A DNA stretch of 64,000 nucleotides, from contig NZ_QRAP01000006.1 of the NCBI RefSeq assembly GCF_003363015.1, positions 62,001 through 126,000 on the forward strand. Direction: 5' to 3'. A model generated the notes under the pieces. That model had not been told where the DNA came from. It searched no databases and worked only from the letters and a program-made list of their open reading frames with translations. The stretch comes from Enterobacillus tribolii. Lineage in GTDB: Bacteria; Pseudomonadota; Gammaproteobacteria; Enterobacterales; Enterobacteriaceae. The translations under genes were made by a program, and so were the position numbers. This document shows positions 7,612-17,340 of the stretch, piece after piece (positions within the stretch are counted from its first letter, which is position 1; every line of letters starts with the position of its first letter).

Positions 7612-9087
7612 ATGAACGGTGATCAAACGCTGTGGTACGCGGCCCTGAAGGCGCGCGATCCCAAATTCGACGGGCGGATCTTCGTCGGCGTCTCATCGAC
7701 CGGCATTTATTGCCGTCCGGTTTGCAGCGCCCGCACGCCAAAAGCGGAAAACTGCCATTTTTACCCGAGCGCCGCCGCCGCCGAACGTGACGGTTACCGT
7801 CCCTGCCTGAAGTGCCGGCCTGAGCTGGCCCCCGGTTTGTCGGTGGTCGATCTCTCCGGACGTTACATTCAGGTCGCAATCCGGCTGATTGAACAAGGTT
7901 TCCTGAATAGCCATAGCTGTGAAGAACTGGCGGCCCGGCTGGGGATTTCCGATCGACAACTGCGGCGGGTTTTTGCCGCCAGCTTCGGCGCTTCTCCGGT
8001 TGAGTATGCCCAGTCCTGCCGCCTGCTGCAGGCAAAGCGGCTGCTGATGGATACCCGGCTGCCGCTGGCGGAAGTGGCGCTGAGCGCCGGGTTCAGCAGT
8101 CTGCGGCGTTTCAATGAGTTGTTCAGCGCCCGTTACCGTATGACGCCGTCGTCACTGCGAACGCAAAGTACCGGCCAGGATGACGGGCTGACGCTGTTCC
8201 TGAGCTATCGGCCGCCCTACGACTGGCCGTGGATGATGAGGTTTCTTGCCTCGCGTGCCGTTGACGGCGTGGACTGCGTGACCGCGGAAGGGCACTACCT
8301 GCGCAGCCTGCGCGCCGGGAGCGGGGAAACGGCGGCGTGGGGATGGATCAGGGTCGTCCCGGAAGAAAAACGATCGCGGGTCAGGGTTCAGGTTGCGCCC
8401 GCGCTGACGCGCCATGTGCCGGAGGTGCTGCGCCGGGTACGGCAGTTGCTGGATCTGGACGCCGATCCGCAGGCGATCCTGAATGACCTGCGTGAGCTGG
8501 CTGCGGACAGTCCGGGGCTAAGATTGCCGGGGTGTGTCGATGCGTTCGAGCAGTCGGTGCGGGCAATCCTCGGCCAGGTCGTCAGCGTGCGTATGGCGGC
8601 GCGCTTTGCCGGCGAGGTGGCCCGCTGCTGGGGGCAGGCGATCGAGACGCCGTTCGGCGAAATCACTCACCTGTTTCCTGAAGCGCGCACGTTGGCGCAG
8701 GTCGCGCCGGAAGAACTGAAAAGCATCGGCATTCCGCTGCGGCGTGCGGCCAGCGTGGTGTTACTCGCCGCCGCGGTGTGTGAAGGGCGGCTGTCGCTGG
8801 ACAATGTGCTGGACGTTGAAGGCCAGATCGCCGTACTGACGGCCATTCCCGGTATCGGCAAGTGGACGGCGACCTATGTCGCCATGCGCGCCTGGAGCTG
8901 GCCGGATGCGTTTTTGCAAGATGACTACCTGATTAAACAGCGTTTTCCCGGCATGACGCCGGGGAAAATAGCGCGCTATGCGGAGCGTTGGCGGCCCTGG
9001 CGGGCTTATGCCACGCTGCATTTGTGGCATAACGACAATTGGCTGCAACAACAACCGGCTGCAACGGCCGTAAACGGAGATGCATGA
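7612..9087 (+). CDS. alkA: Ada-AlkA fusion: DNA-3-methyladenine glycosylase II with Ada-like sensor and AraC domains
   Basis: The 491-residue protein joins three parts. Residues 1-75 are an Ada-type zinc domain with Cys34, Cys38, Cys65 and Cys68, where Cys34 matches the methyl-accepting cysteine of Ada. Residues about 85-185 are an AraC-type double helix-turn-helix. Residues about 195-480 are an AlkA glycosylase, with the helix-hairpin-helix [10 protein letters not shown] and the catalytic Asp in [12 protein letters not shown]. AlkA removes 3-methyladenine and other alkylated bases. E. coli AlkA (282 residues) lacks the first two parts, so this protein may sense phosphotriester methylation and control its own promoter. 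Its stop overlaps the ogt start, giving a two-gene repair operon. Confidence 0.88.
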   Translation: MNGDQTLWYAALKARDPKFDGRIFVGVSSTGIYCRPVCSARTPKAENCHFYPSAAAAERDGYRPCLKCRPELAPGLSVVDLSGRYIQVAIRLIEQGFLNSHSCEELAARLGISDRQLRRVFAASFGASPVEYAQSCRLLQAKRLLMDTRLPLAEVALSAGFSSLRRFNELFSARYRMTPSSLRTQSTGQDDGLTLFLSYRPPYDWPWMMRFLASRAVDGVDCVTAEGHYLRSLRAGSGETAAWGWIRVVPEEKRSRVRVQVAPALTRHVPEVLRRVRQLLDLDADPQAILNDLRELAADSPGLRLPGCVDAFEQSVRAILGQVVSVRMAARFAGEVARCWGQAIETPFGEITHLFPEARTLAQVAPEELKSIGIPLRRAASVVLLAAAVCEGRLSLDNVLDVEGQIAVLTAIPGIGKWTATYVAMRAWSWPDAFLQDDYLIKQRFPGMTPGKIARYAERWRPWRAYATLHLWHNDNWLQQQPAATAVNGDA

Positions 9088-9566
9088 TGAACTACCATGA
9101 TGTAATGACGCCTCAGGGGCTGCTGCGCGTTTTGTTCGACGAAGAAAACGTTCACGGCATCTATTTTGAAGGGCAAAAGTATTGGCCGGATTTCTCCGGA
9201 CATCATCCGTCGCCGTCGCATCCGTTGGCACAACGGGCCGAACAACAACTACGGGAATATTTCGACGGCGGGCGCAGCGACTTTGATTTACCGCTGGCGG
9301 TGCGGGGGACGCCCTTCCAGCAATCGGTATGGCGCGCGCTGCTGACGATCCCGGCCGGTGAAACCTGCTCCTATATGGCGCTGGCGGTCGGGCTGGGCAA
9401 TCCGCGCGGAGTACGCGCCGTGGCGCAGGCCATCGGCCGTAATCCGTGGTCGGTGGTGGTGCCCTGCCACCGCGTTATCGGTTCCTCCGGCAGCCTGACG
9501 GGCTACGCCGGCGGCGTGAACCGCAAAGCCTGGCTGCTGGAGCATGAACGCAAGATCGCATCTTAG
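9084..9566 (+). CDS. ogt: Methylated-DNA--protein-cysteine methyltransferase
   Basis: A 160-residue suicide repair enzyme that transfers the alkyl group of O6-alkylguanine to its own cysteine. The active-site motif V-V-P-C-H-R-V-I-G and the preceding [14 protein letters not shown]-binding helix are clear. The start is the first of two tandem ATGs (9084 or 9087) that overlap the alkA stop codon, with GGAG just upstream, so translation is probably coupled. It is slightly shorter than E. coli Ogt (171). Its 3' end overlaps the convergent dgcE gene by four bases. Confidence 0.92.
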   Translation: MMNYHDVMTPQGLLRVLFDEENVHGIYFEGQKYWPDFSGHHPSPSHPLAQRAEQQLREYFDGGRSDFDLPLAVRGTPFQQSVWRALLTIPAGETCSYMALAVGLGNPRGVRAVAQAIGRNPWSVVVPCHRVIGSSGSLTGYAGGVNRKAWLLEHERKIAS

Positions 9567-12553
9567 TTGATGCCGAAATAGCCGCGCCGCAGTTGCTCCT
9601 GAAGCGATGCCGGCGCACCGGCGACCGGGCCGAAAATCAAATTCACCCCAATGCTGCCGAGCGTCTGTTTCTTGGCCTCTGAATCCACCGGCCCGGCGAT
9701 GGTTTGAATTCCGTTGCGGTCGGTGCTGCCGTTGATAATTGACACCATGACTTCATCCATCTGCGAGCTGTGTACGTTGGCGATAAGCGAGCGGTTAATG
9801 ATGACGTAATCAATTTGCAGGCTCTTTATTTGATCCAGCAGGCCAAGGTTCAGCCCGAACTCATCGACGATCAGGCGACATCCCTTCGCCTTCAGTGCGC
9901 TCAGCGTGTCCCTGAGTTGTATCGTATGGTCGGTGATGACGCTCTCTTTGACGATAAACAGCAGGCGGCTGGCAGGAAGCGCGGATTGATCCAGCAACGC
10001 CAGCAGATCGTGGCAAAAAGCCGCATCCGCCAGGCTGACGGCCGACAGCGGTATCGCCAGACTGATACCGATATTTTTCAGCGCGGCGCCGTAATGTTGC
10101 AGCAGGATATCCAGCAACCGGCGCTCAACCTCTTTCTGTTTCTGATGTTGTATGCAGGCGCGTAAAAAGAAATCCGGCGGGATCTGTGTGCCGTCCGCTC
10201 TCCGGGCTTCCGCTTCAAGGATGAAAAACGCGGCCGTGTGCGGCATGGCGGGCGGCGCCGTGATTGTCAGCAGTGGTTGCAGCAGCCCGACATCCAGAAT
10301 GGCGTCGATTTCGGCGGCATCCGGTACGCGCAGGGGGGAGGTGGCATCTTCTTTTTGCCCGGACTCATAGGCCACAACCTGGCCGCGTCCGCTGTGCTTG
10401 GCGGTGTAACAGGCGGTGTCCGCCTGGCTCATCAGCCGGGCGGGCATGGCGTTCGTTGAGGAGATCTGTGTCATCCCGGCGCTGGCGCCGATGCGATAGA
10501 GCCGATCCTCCCAATGAAAGCGGTAATCATTAATTTGGCCGACGAGAGTTTCGATAAGCCGCTGCGCCTGAGGAAGCGCCATATCTGTCAGGATCAGCGC
10601 AAACTCATCGCCGCCCAGGCGCGACAACGTATCATCGGGGCGGATATGGGACTGCATCAGTTGGCTGACGTGACGCAGCAACTCATCTCCGGCGGCATGT
10701 CCTGCGGAATCATTGACGTTTTTGAAGTGATCGAGATCCAGGAAAACCAGCGAATGCACCCGCCGTTCCTCAATGGCCTGCTGTTGGGCCTTCTTCAGCT
10801 TCTGGGCGAAATGCGTACGGTTTGGCAAGCCGGTCAGGGGATCGTGCAGGGCGCTGTATGACAGGCGTCGCATCAGTTCGCGGGATTCGCTGACGTCCTG
10901 GAAAACCAGCACGCATCCCATCAGTTCGCCGTTCACGTCTTTCAGGGCGGAAACGTTGCTCTGAACGTCAAACCATCGTCCGTCGGTGCCGTGCAGGATC
11001 AACCCCTCCTCGGTGGCGTGTTCCCGGGCGGCGCCGAGGCACAGCAGCGGATTCTCGATGCGTTTTCCTTCGACGCCTTCGGAAAGGTGTACCACCTCGT
11101 CAATCGGACGGCCTTCCGCCTGTTCCCGGCTCAGTCCGAGCATTTTTTCCGCCACCGGGTTCAGAAAGGTGACGGACATATGCTGATCGGTGCAGATCAC
11201 CGCGTTGGAGATGGCGTTGAGCGTAATGTGCAGCCGTTCTTTTTCTTCATACAGGCGGGCCATCAGTTCCTGGTTCAGGCGTTCATTGTTTTTCTGGGCG
11301 GTGATTTCTTTCACCTGGGAGAGAAAATGCAGCGGCTGCCCGTGCGGATCGCGTACCAGAGAAACACTCAGCAGCACCCAGATAACCTGCTTATTTCTGC
11401 TGAGGTAACGTTTTTCGAGCGAATAGTGGTCAATCTCCCCGGATAAAAGCCGCTGCAACAGCTTGAGATCGCTTTCCAGATCGTCCGGATGGGTGATGTC
11501 CTGAAACGTCATACGTTGCAGCGTTTCGGCCGGATAATCCAGCAACTGGCACAGTGCCTGGTTTACCCGCAGCCATTTGCCGTCCGGGGCGACCAGCGCG
11601 GTACCGATGGCCGAATATTCGATCATATTACGAAACAGCCGCTCGCTTTCGCTGATGTGGCGGCGTTCGGTACGCAGGGCGCGCATCAATACCGCCATGG
11701 TTCCGCTGGGGATTAAAATCAGCAATAACGGGGTGAACAGCAGCGGCTCGCTGATCCCGGGATAGAAGTTACGGATCTCAATTGTGTGGTAGGCCATCAG
11801 ACCGGCCAGCAGAAAAATAACCGCCAGAAAGAGCACAAATGCTTCCATGAGCGGCAAACGAATCGCCGCCCATAGCATGGGAATAATGACGAAAATAAAC
11901 GGAAACGGCAGATAGCGCATGGCGTAATAGCAGTAAAGCAGGGTCAGGATCAGCGTGACCAGCGTTTCGAACCGCATCGGGTGCTTCATTATCCGGTCCA
12001 GATAGCCACGGGAGCAGAGCAGGCCCAGCGGCGTCAGCGCCATGATGCTGGTGGCTTCCGACATAAACCAAACGCCGAAGGCGTTGCCGAACGAGGTGTG
12101 GGCTTGACCGGCAATGATGAAAGCCGCCGGCAGTGCGCTGAGCAGCGGAGCGAAAATAACGCCGCAGGCGATAAAGCGCAGCCAGTCATTTAACCCTTCA
12201 AACGGATGGTCTGGGTTCAGCAAGCGGGTCAGCAGCAGGGCGCCCGTCAATGCTTCGAACTGATTAATCAGCGGAAGCTGAACGGAAAGCCAGGACAGCG
12301 GCAGCAGGCTCCAACTGGCCAGCATGGTGGCCAGGGCCGCGACCGCCAGAAAGGCGGGCCATTGGCGCTTTGGCGTATGAAACAGCACAGAGATCGTGAC
12401 CGAAGGGGGAAACCACAACGAGGCCAGGGCCGTCGCGTGCTGGGTCAGGGAGATACAGAAAAAGGCCAGCGCGTAGATGAGAACGGCGAAGCCGAGCAGC
12501 ATGAAAACCGGTCGTCGTTTTTCCGCGTCCGGGGAGTCGAAGCTGATATCCAT
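9563..12553 (-). CDS. dgcE: Diguanylate cyclase DgcE (YegE): MASE1-PAS-PAS-GGDEF with degenerate EAL
   Basis: A 996-residue inner-membrane signalling protein. About residues 1-300 form a MASE1-type sensor with 8-10 helices, followed by two PAS regions (about 305-435 and 445-565), a GGDEF domain with intact motif at 647-651 and an EAL-like C-terminus (about 745-990). The EAL part has lost its catalytic residues: the expected EAL tripeptide is not found, and the DDFGTG block reads DEFGLN. So the protein should make c-di-GMP rather than destroy it. E. coli DgcE, which drives curli and biofilm control, has the same order and the same neighbours alkA and yegD, and is somewhat longer (1105). The ATG follows AAGGA. 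The gene converges with ogt and overlaps its stop. Confidence 0.88.
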   Translation of the reverse strand: MDISFDSPDAEKRRPVFMLLGFAVLIYALAFFCISLTQHATALASLWFPPSVTISVLFHTPKRQWPAFLAVAALATMLASWSLLPLSWLSVQLPLINQFEALTGALLLTRLLNPDHPFEGLNDWLRFIACGVIFAPLLSALPAAFIIAGQAHTSFGNAFGVWFMSEATSIMALTPLGLLCSRGYLDRIMKHPMRFETLVTLILTLLYCYYAMRYLPFPFIFVIIPMLWAAIRLPLMEAFVLFLAVIFLLAGLMAYHTIEIRNFYPGISEPLLFTPLLLILIPSGTMAVLMRALRTERRHISESERLFRNMIEYSAIGTALVAPDGKWLRVNQALCQLLDYPAETLQRMTFQDITHPDDLESDLKLLQRLLSGEIDHYSLEKRYLSRNKQVIWVLLSVSLVRDPHGQPLHFLSQVKEITAQKNNERLNQELMARLYEEKERLHITLNAISNAVICTDQHMSVTFLNPVAEKMLGLSREQAEGRPIDEVVHLSEGVEGKRIENPLLCLGAAREHATEEGLILHGTDGRWFDVQSNVSALKDVNGELMGCVLVFQDVSESRELMRRLSYSALHDPLTGLPNRTHFAQKLKKAQQQAIEERRVHSLVFLDLDHFKNVNDSAGHAAGDELLRHVSQLMQSHIRPDDTLSRLGGDEFALILTDMALPQAQRLIETLVGQINDYRFHWEDRLYRIGASAGMTQISSTNAMPARLMSQADTACYTAKHSGRGQVVAYESGQKEDATSPLRVPDAAEIDAILDVGLLQPLLTITAPPAMPHTAAFFILEAEARRADGTQIPPDFFLRACIQHQKQKEVERRLLDILLQHYGAALKNIGISLAIPLSAVSLADAAFCHDLLALLDQSALPASRLLFIVKESVITDHTIQLRDTLSALKAKGCRLIVDEFGLNLGLLDQIKSLQIDYVIINRSLIANVHSSQMDEVMVSIINGSTDRNGIQTIAGPVDSEAKKQTLGSIGVNLIFGPVAGAPASLQEQLRRGYFGIN

Positions 12554-12707
12554 AACGGTTCCTTCTGGTTTGTGAACGCCATACCGGACACCGGTCGCTC
12601 AAACGCGCGGCTCCGCATACAGGCCGGACGGAGCCGGGGCAGAAATAAATTGTAGTGGAATCACCGGGAAAATGCCGAATCGCGCCGCAGGGCGATCCGG
12701 CGGATGG

Positions 12708-14177
12708 TTACAGCAGGAACAGCGTCGCCAGCCCGAGAAAGATAAAAAATCCTCCGGTATCCGTGATGGCGGTAATCAGGACGCTGGAGCCCACTGCGGG
12801 GTCCCGCCCCAGCCGGCTCATGGTCATCGGAATGAGCACGCCCATCAGTGCGGCAACCAGCAGGTTCAGCGTCATCGCCAGCATCATGACGGCGCCGAGC
12901 GGGAGGTCGTCATACAACAACCAGGTGATGACGCCCATAACGCCGCCCCAAACGATGCCGTTGATCAGCGCGACGCCCAGTTCACGCAGCAGCAGGAAGG
13001 AAACGTTGCCCGAACGCAGATGTTGCAGCGCCAGCGCGCGCACGATCATGGTGATGGTTTGGTTGCCGGTATTGCCGCCGATGCCGGCGACGATGGGCAT
13101 CAGGGCCGCCAGGGCGACCAGTTGGGCGATGGAGTGTTCGAACAGGCCGATAACGCGCGAGGCGATGAACGCCGTACACAGGTTCAGCGCCAGCCAGGCC
13201 CAGCGCGTTTTAACCGCCTTGCTGACCGGGGCGAATACGTCCTCTTCGTCGCTTAACCCCCCCATGCCGCGCAGATCGCTGTCGCTCTCTTCATAGACGA
13301 CGTCAACGATCTCTTCGATGGTCACGCGCCCCATCAGCTTCCCTTTGCCGTCGATGACGGCGGCGCTCAGCAGGTTGTCACGTTCGAAGTTACGCGCCGT
13401 TTCCTCATCGTTATCTTCCGGATCAAAGGTGGCCGGTTCGGTGTTCATAACGTGTTCTACGCGGGTTTCCGGCTTATGCAGCAGAATCGTCGTCAGGCTG
13501 AGGTCGCCCAGCAGCGTATTGCGCCGGTCGGTGACGAAAAGTTTATCGGTGTTGGCCGGTACGTCGCCGCGCATGCGCAGAAAGCGTTGTACCGTTGCCA
13601 GCGTGACGTCGGGGCGAACGGTGATCAGCTCAAAGTCCATCATCGCGCCGACGGTATGTTTGCCGTAACGCAGCACCTCGCGCACCCGCGCGCGCTGTTC
13701 CGGGTCCAGGGAGGTGAGCAGGCGCCCCATCAGGTTGCGCGGCAGGTATTGCGCCAGGTAAATCTGGTCGTCGATGTCCAGCGTCTGTAAGGAGCGCAAC
13801 AAATCCTTGTCGCTCATTTCGTCGATCAGGCTGTCCCAAACGCTTTCCGACGCTTCCACCAGCGTTTTACCGCGCTTTTCGTTGTCGACCAGGCTCCACA
13901 GCGCATGACGCTCATCCAGCGGCAGGGCTTCCAGCGTATCGGCCATATCGGGCGCCGGCAGCCGGAGCGCCAGGGCCTTCAGCTCAGCGGCCTGATCCAG
14001 CAGCTCCGGATCGTCCAGCTGCGCTTCGTTGACGATGCGGCCCAGCATGCTGTCGACCAGCACCCGGTTATTCAGCAACAAATGCAGGATGCGGTTACGA
14101 TCGTCCGCGCGCTGTCGGGCGCGGTTTTTCATCGTCACATTTCCGTGATGGCGGATATGATTTTCGGGGGCTGGCAT
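12708..14177 (-). CDS. mgtE: Magnesium transporter MgtE
   Basis: The 489-residue protein has the MgtE plan: a charged helical N domain (about residues 40-160) that acts as magnesium sensor, a CBS pair (about 170-300), a connecting plug helix, and five membrane helices (about 325-489). The pore signature P-I-V-A-G-I-G-G-N-T-G-N-Q is present, as is the final T-D-T-G-G-F-F segment. It is a magnesium-gated channel. The chosen ATG has GGAG 11 bases upstream; an internal ATG at 14132 is possible, since the first 15 residues are not typical. No magnesium-responsive leader is seen. E. coli K-12 lacks mgtE. Confidence 0.9.
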   Translation of the reverse strand: MPAPENHIRHHGNVTMKNRARQRADDRNRILHLLLNNRVLVDSMLGRIVNEAQLDDPELLDQAAELKALALRLPAPDMADTLEALPLDERHALWSLVDNEKRGKTLVEASESVWDSLIDEMSDKDLLRSLQTLDIDDQIYLAQYLPRNLMGRLLTSLDPEQRARVREVLRYGKHTVGAMMDFELITVRPDVTLATVQRFLRMRGDVPANTDKLFVTDRRNTLLGDLSLTTILLHKPETRVEHVMNTEPATFDPEDNDEETARNFERDNLLSAAVIDGKGKLMGRVTIEEIVDVVYEESDSDLRGMGGLSDEEDVFAPVSKAVKTRWAWLALNLCTAFIASRVIGLFEHSIAQLVALAALMPIVAGIGGNTGNQTITMIVRALALQHLRSGNVSFLLLRELGVALINGIVWGGVMGVITWLLYDDLPLGAVMMLAMTLNLLVAALMGVLIPMTMSRLGRDPAVGSSVLITAITDTGGFFIFLGLATLFLL

Positions 14178-14292
14178 GGGTGGTGTCGCTCCTTTAACTA
14201 CAACTACGGGGCGTGGCCGGCAGGGTGGTCAGGTATACCGGCGCGATACGCCTGGGGCAGAATGAATGCTTGATTAACGGCGCCGGGCGGAA

Positions 14293-14466
14293 TCAGGGGG
14301 CTTTATCCTGACTTGCCGGAAGCGATTGGCTTTGCTCAATGGCTTCCGCGCGTTTATCCTGATGGTGGGAGATGGCTCCGATGGAAGAGTACAACAAACG
14401 GCCAAATAAGATGATGAAGCTTATCAGCAACACTATCTTGGTCATTGTACTTGTTCGTCGTTTCAT
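14293..14466 (-). CDS. yfgG: Small DUF2633 membrane protein YfgG
   Basis: A 57-residue protein with a basic N-terminus, one transmembrane helix (about residues 9-27, T-K-I-V-L-L-I-S-F-I-I-L-F-G-R) and a polar tail. The helix and the following Y-S-S-I-G-A-x-x-H-H-Q motif match E. coli YfgG closely. In E. coli yfgG is the divergent neighbour of yfgF (pdeF), as here, which supports both calls. I start at 14466 rather than at an upstream in-frame ATG because the family begins there and GAGAGCAG precedes it. The molecular role is poorly known. Confidence 0.8.
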   Translation of the reverse strand: MKRRTSTMTKIVLLISFIILFGRLLYSSIGAISHHQDKRAEAIEQSQSLPASQDKAP

Positions 14467-14806
14467 TCTGCTCTCTGTTATGCAACGCCTCTGGCGTGAT
14501 TTAGGCACAAGGGCGGCGATTCGTCAATCCGGGGAACGTTAAGGGCGGAGTTTTTGTTATGCCGCGCTTTTCGGTTAACCGCCGTGACTATTGTTTCAGT
14601 GTATCATTCAACAATTATTATCAGCAGATATTATAAATATTTATTTTTATCCTTTACCAACCTAATTCCCCGATGGAAAATGTCTATATCCGGAAATGAC
14701 TTATTATTGATTTAACATTCGCTCAATATTTAGCAATGACATGTAATGTATACGGTAAACTACTTAACATTCATGGGGCTATAACGGGTTGATGTAATAC
14801 GGAATG

Positions 14807-14842
14807 CAGGGTTTGTTGATTTGAATCAAAGGGCAAACCCTG
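14807..14842. promoter_or_regulatory. Perfect FNR box inside a nested palindrome, upstream of pdeF
   Basis: TTGAT-TTGA-ATCAA at 14816-14829 matches the FNR consensus TTGAT-N4-ATCAA at all ten fixed positions. Nine-base arms CAGGGTTTG (14807-14815) and CAAACCCTG (14834-14842) flank it. A TAAGAT -10-like element at 14851-14856 would put transcription start near 14864, giving the box a position of about -41.5, the classic class II activator site. E. coli PdeF (YfgF) is reported to work in anaerobic cells, which fits. Confidence 0.75.
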
Positions 14843-14914
14843 TGAGTCAATAAGATTTCGGGCCATTCTCTGAACATCGCATCACCTTGTCTGAATATAA
14901 AGGGATAGTTCTTA

Positions 14915-15040
14915 TATAATCATGGACGTCTCCGGGACGCTAAATCCCGGCCACCTTGCCTGTAGGGTTTTTACGCCCGTGGGGCGCAAGGCGGTAGGAA
15001 GGATGGGAGCCCTTCTTTAATTTTTATCCGTAACCGGTAC
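14915..15040 (+). promoter_or_regulatory. Candidate promoter and structured 5' leader of pdeF
   Basis: A consensus TATAAT lies at 14915-14920 (no good -35), so transcripts may start near 14927, where a GC-rich fold begins. Helix 1 is CCGGGA/TCCCGG (14932-14937 with 14945-14950, seven-base loop). Helix 2 is CCTTGC/GCAAGG (14954-14959 with 14986-14991), extended by C-G pairs past one mismatch, with a small GGG/CCC apical stem. A purine-rich GGTAGGAAGGATGGGAG segment follows. It is not a class I know. It contains GGCGGTAG (14990-14997), the core of the RfaH ops element, but without the downstream T. Confidence 0.4.
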
Positions 15041-15077
15041 GGAGAATGAAGCCCGTATCGGTGAGTATGTTTAGTGC

Positions 15078-17288
15078 ATGAATAATGTATCCCGGCGCTG
15101 TGCGCGCCATTTGAACCACTGGTGGGGGTTGCCGTTACTATTCAGTGCGGTCTTGTTGCCGCTGGGGTCGACTATCTCTCCCACGCTGGCGTTAGATGAC
15201 GGTACTGCCTATCTGCTGTTTTGGCCTCTGGCGGTCGCGTTGTCCCTGCTGCTGATATTCAGTTGGCGTGTCTTTCCTGCGCTCGTATTAGTGAATATGA
15301 TTCGTTATACCTATGCCATGGGACCGGGCATAGGTATTGCGGTTACGCTCGCCTTTTCTTTCGCTATCGGGTTATGTTGGTACGGTTTTACCAAACAGGC
15401 GGGAAGCCGCTGGTCGGCGGGGTTCGGCAATCCGCCGGCCATGTTTGCCCGGCTGTTCTGGCTGGCGTTGATTTTGCCGTTGCTCCTGATTTTGATCGTT
15501 CAGATCGCTATTATTCTGGGGGTATCGCCGCGAACCGTCGGTGAGCCTTCCACCAATCCGTTCACCATCCGGTCATTACTGAACTACCAGTCACTGGCGA
15601 TAGTCTGCCTGAGCGGCGTACCGCTTTGCTACTATCTCATCCGCACGCTGATCCGGCCCCGTTTTTGGCGCGTTATCATACGGCGCATCCGGCGTGAAAT
15701 GGCGCCCGGCGTTTCAATGTGGGAATTGTCGTTGTGGGTGCTGTCTACGGCCGCAATCGTTATTTTGCTTAGCGTACAGTTTCACGGTTCGGACAACATT
15801 CTGTACAGCGATTACACCCTGACGTTGCTGTTCCCGCTGATGCTGTTCGGCTCCATGCGCCTGGGGTATCAGCTCTCCAGCCTGATGTGGCATTCATCGG
15901 TCATCGTGTTGCTGTATAACTACCCGGGCTATGTGCGCCAGGAGGATTTGCTGCACAACCTGGCCTTCATCATGTCGATGCTGATGGTGTTTACCCTGAC
16001 GGTGATCCTGATGTCGGTGTTAACGACGCGGCAGCGCCGGCTGTACGTTAAAAGCCGTCGTGCGGCGATGGTGGACCCGATGGTGCAACTGCATAACGTG
16101 CGCAGCCTTGAGCATACGCTTGAGGAGCATGAGCGTTCGGTATTGTGCTTCCTGCGCATCGCCAACCTGGATGCGCTGTGCCGGACTTACGGCATGCAGA
16201 TGTGGGTTGAGTATAAGCAGCGGCTGGCGAAGGTGCTGATGGCCGAGATGCACCACAAGGATGAGCGGGTGTATCAGCTGCCGAGCTACGATCTGCTGAT
16301 TCGTCTGAATATCCATGACTGGGAAACCACGCTGAAACGGCTTTCGCGCGCGCTGGAGCAATTCCGCCTGTGCTGGAACGGACTGCCGCTGCATCTGCAT
16401 CATGGTATCGGTTATTGCATCGTGCGTTATCCCGTAGAGCATTTATACGCGATCATCGGTGAACTCAGCACGATGGCCGAGATTTCCCTCGGGACAGGCA
16501 AGCCGGAAAGTTCGCAGGCGAACTTCCGCCATTTGCAGAATAACATCAACAAAAAGGTCGATATGCTGCATGACATCCAGCGGGCGCTGGATGATAACAG
16601 CCTTATCCTCATGGCTCAGCCGATCCAGGGATTCCGCGGCGATCGTTATTATGAGATTTTGCTGCGTTTGCCGGGCGAAGACGGCATTGCGGTGATGCCA
16701 GATGCGTTCCTGCCGGTGGTTGATGAATTCGGGCTGAACTATGACATCGATCTCTGGGTGCTGAAGCATACGCTGGCGTTTATTGATGAAAACCGTGAGC
16801 GTCTGCCCGGCCTCTGTTTTTCCGTCAACCTGACGCCTTCAACGTTAGTGCGGCCGACGCTGGTACATGACATTGCCGAGCTGCTGCAAACTCACCAGGT
16901 TGAGCCTTATCAGCTGATTCTGGAAATTACCGAAACCAACGTCGCCCAGTCGCTGGAGCTGGCGAAGCAAACCCTGGCCAGCCTGCGTCAGCTGGGGTGC
17001 CGTATTGCCATTGATGATTTCGGTACCGGATACGCCAGTTATGACCGCCTGAAACACATTGAGGCGGATATCCTGAAAATCGACGGCAGCTTTATCCGTC
17101 CGCTGGCGGACAGCCTGCTGGATCAGCAAATCGTCGCCGCGATGTGCCAGATCGCCCGCCTGAAAAAGCTGACTGTCGTTGCGGAATACGTCGAAACCGA
17201 AGCGCAGCGGCTTCAGCTGAAGGTGCTGGGCGTGGATTACATTCAGGGGTATTTGCTGGGAATGCCGGTGCAGTTGTCTGAGCTGTAA
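15078..17288 (+). CDS. pdeF: c-di-GMP phosphodiesterase PdeF (YfgF)
   Basis: The 736-residue protein aligns by eye with E. coli YfgF/PdeF (747): a membrane sensor region with 8-9 helices (about residues 18-330), a degenerate GGDEF-like domain (about 340-470) without a GGDEF motif, and an EAL domain (about 490-730). Catalytic blocks of the EAL domain are kept: an E-I-L-L-R form of the first motif, a metal-binding E-I-T-E-T-N near residue 615, D-D-F-G-T-G-Y near 646, K-I-D-G-S-F and the V-V-A-E-Y-V-E segment. It should hydrolyse c-di-GMP to pGpG at the inner membrane. The E. coli enzyme is described as an anaerobic phosphodiesterase affecting cell surface and peroxide response. An in-frame stop just upstream (15072-15074) fixes the start. 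Confidence 0.9.
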   Translation: MNNVSRRCARHLNHWWGLPLLFSAVLLPLGSTISPTLALDDGTAYLLFWPLAVALSLLLIFSWRVFPALVLVNMIRYTYAMGPGIGIAVTLAFSFAIGLCWYGFTKQAGSRWSAGFGNPPAMFARLFWLALILPLLLILIVQIAIILGVSPRTVGEPSTNPFTIRSLLNYQSLAIVCLSGVPLCYYLIRTLIRPRFWRVIIRRIRREMAPGVSMWELSLWVLSTAAIVILLSVQFHGSDNILYSDYTLTLLFPLMLFGSMRLGYQLSSLMWHSSVIVLLYNYPGYVRQEDLLHNLAFIMSMLMVFTLTVILMSVLTTRQRRLYVKSRRAAMVDPMVQLHNVRSLEHTLEEHERSVLCFLRIANLDALCRTYGMQMWVEYKQRLAKVLMAEMHHKDERVYQLPSYDLLIRLNIHDWETTLKRLSRALEQFRLCWNGLPLHLHHGIGYCIVRYPVEHLYAIIGELSTMAEISLGTGKPESSQANFRHLQNNINKKVDMLHDIQRALDDNSLILMAQPIQGFRGDRYYEILLRLPGEDGIAVMPDAFLPVVDEFGLNYDIDLWVLKHTLAFIDENRERLPGLCFSVNLTPSTLVRPTLVHDIAELLQTHQVEPYQLILEITETNVAQSLELAKQTLASLRQLGCRIAIDDFGTGYASYDRLKHIEADILKIDGSFIRPLADSLLDQQIVAAMCQIARLKKLTVVAEYVETEAQRLQLKVLGVDYIQGYLLGMPVQLSEL

Positions 17289-17308
17289 TCCATGAATTTT
17301 TTTTGAAG

Positions 17309-17340
17309 AAAATCAGCGTACCGGCCGCTGATTTTTCTTA
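17309..17340 (+). terminator. Rho-independent terminator after pdeF
   Basis: AAAATCAGCG (17309-17318) pairs with CGCTGATTTT (17326-17335) around a seven-base loop, followed by a short T run. Confidence 0.8.

Larger units (their letters stand above)
14467..15077. other. yfgG-pdeF divergent intergenic region
   Basis: A 611-base gap without a gene. From left to right it holds the yfgG 5' side, an AT-rich stretch (14600-14760), a nested palindrome containing a perfect FNR box (14807-14842), a consensus -10 element (14915-14920) and a GC-rich folded segment (14927-15012) before the pdeF start. The parts are listed separately. Confidence 0.7.

Noticed and set aside
9039-9083. Longer Ogt starting inside alkA
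   Set aside because: The extra 15 residues are alkA read in another frame; the ATG overlapping the alkA stop has the ribosome site.
14820-14870. GEMM-I c-di-GMP riboswitch suggested by AAAGGGCAAACC
   Set aside because: The motif is present but the GAAA-capped helix and the ACGCAAAGC block do not follow; this stretch is better explained by the FNR palindrome.
14990-14997. RfaH ops element (GGCGGTAG)
   Set aside because: The 8-base core is present but the conserved T three bases later is A, and the rest of a JUMPstart sequence is missing.
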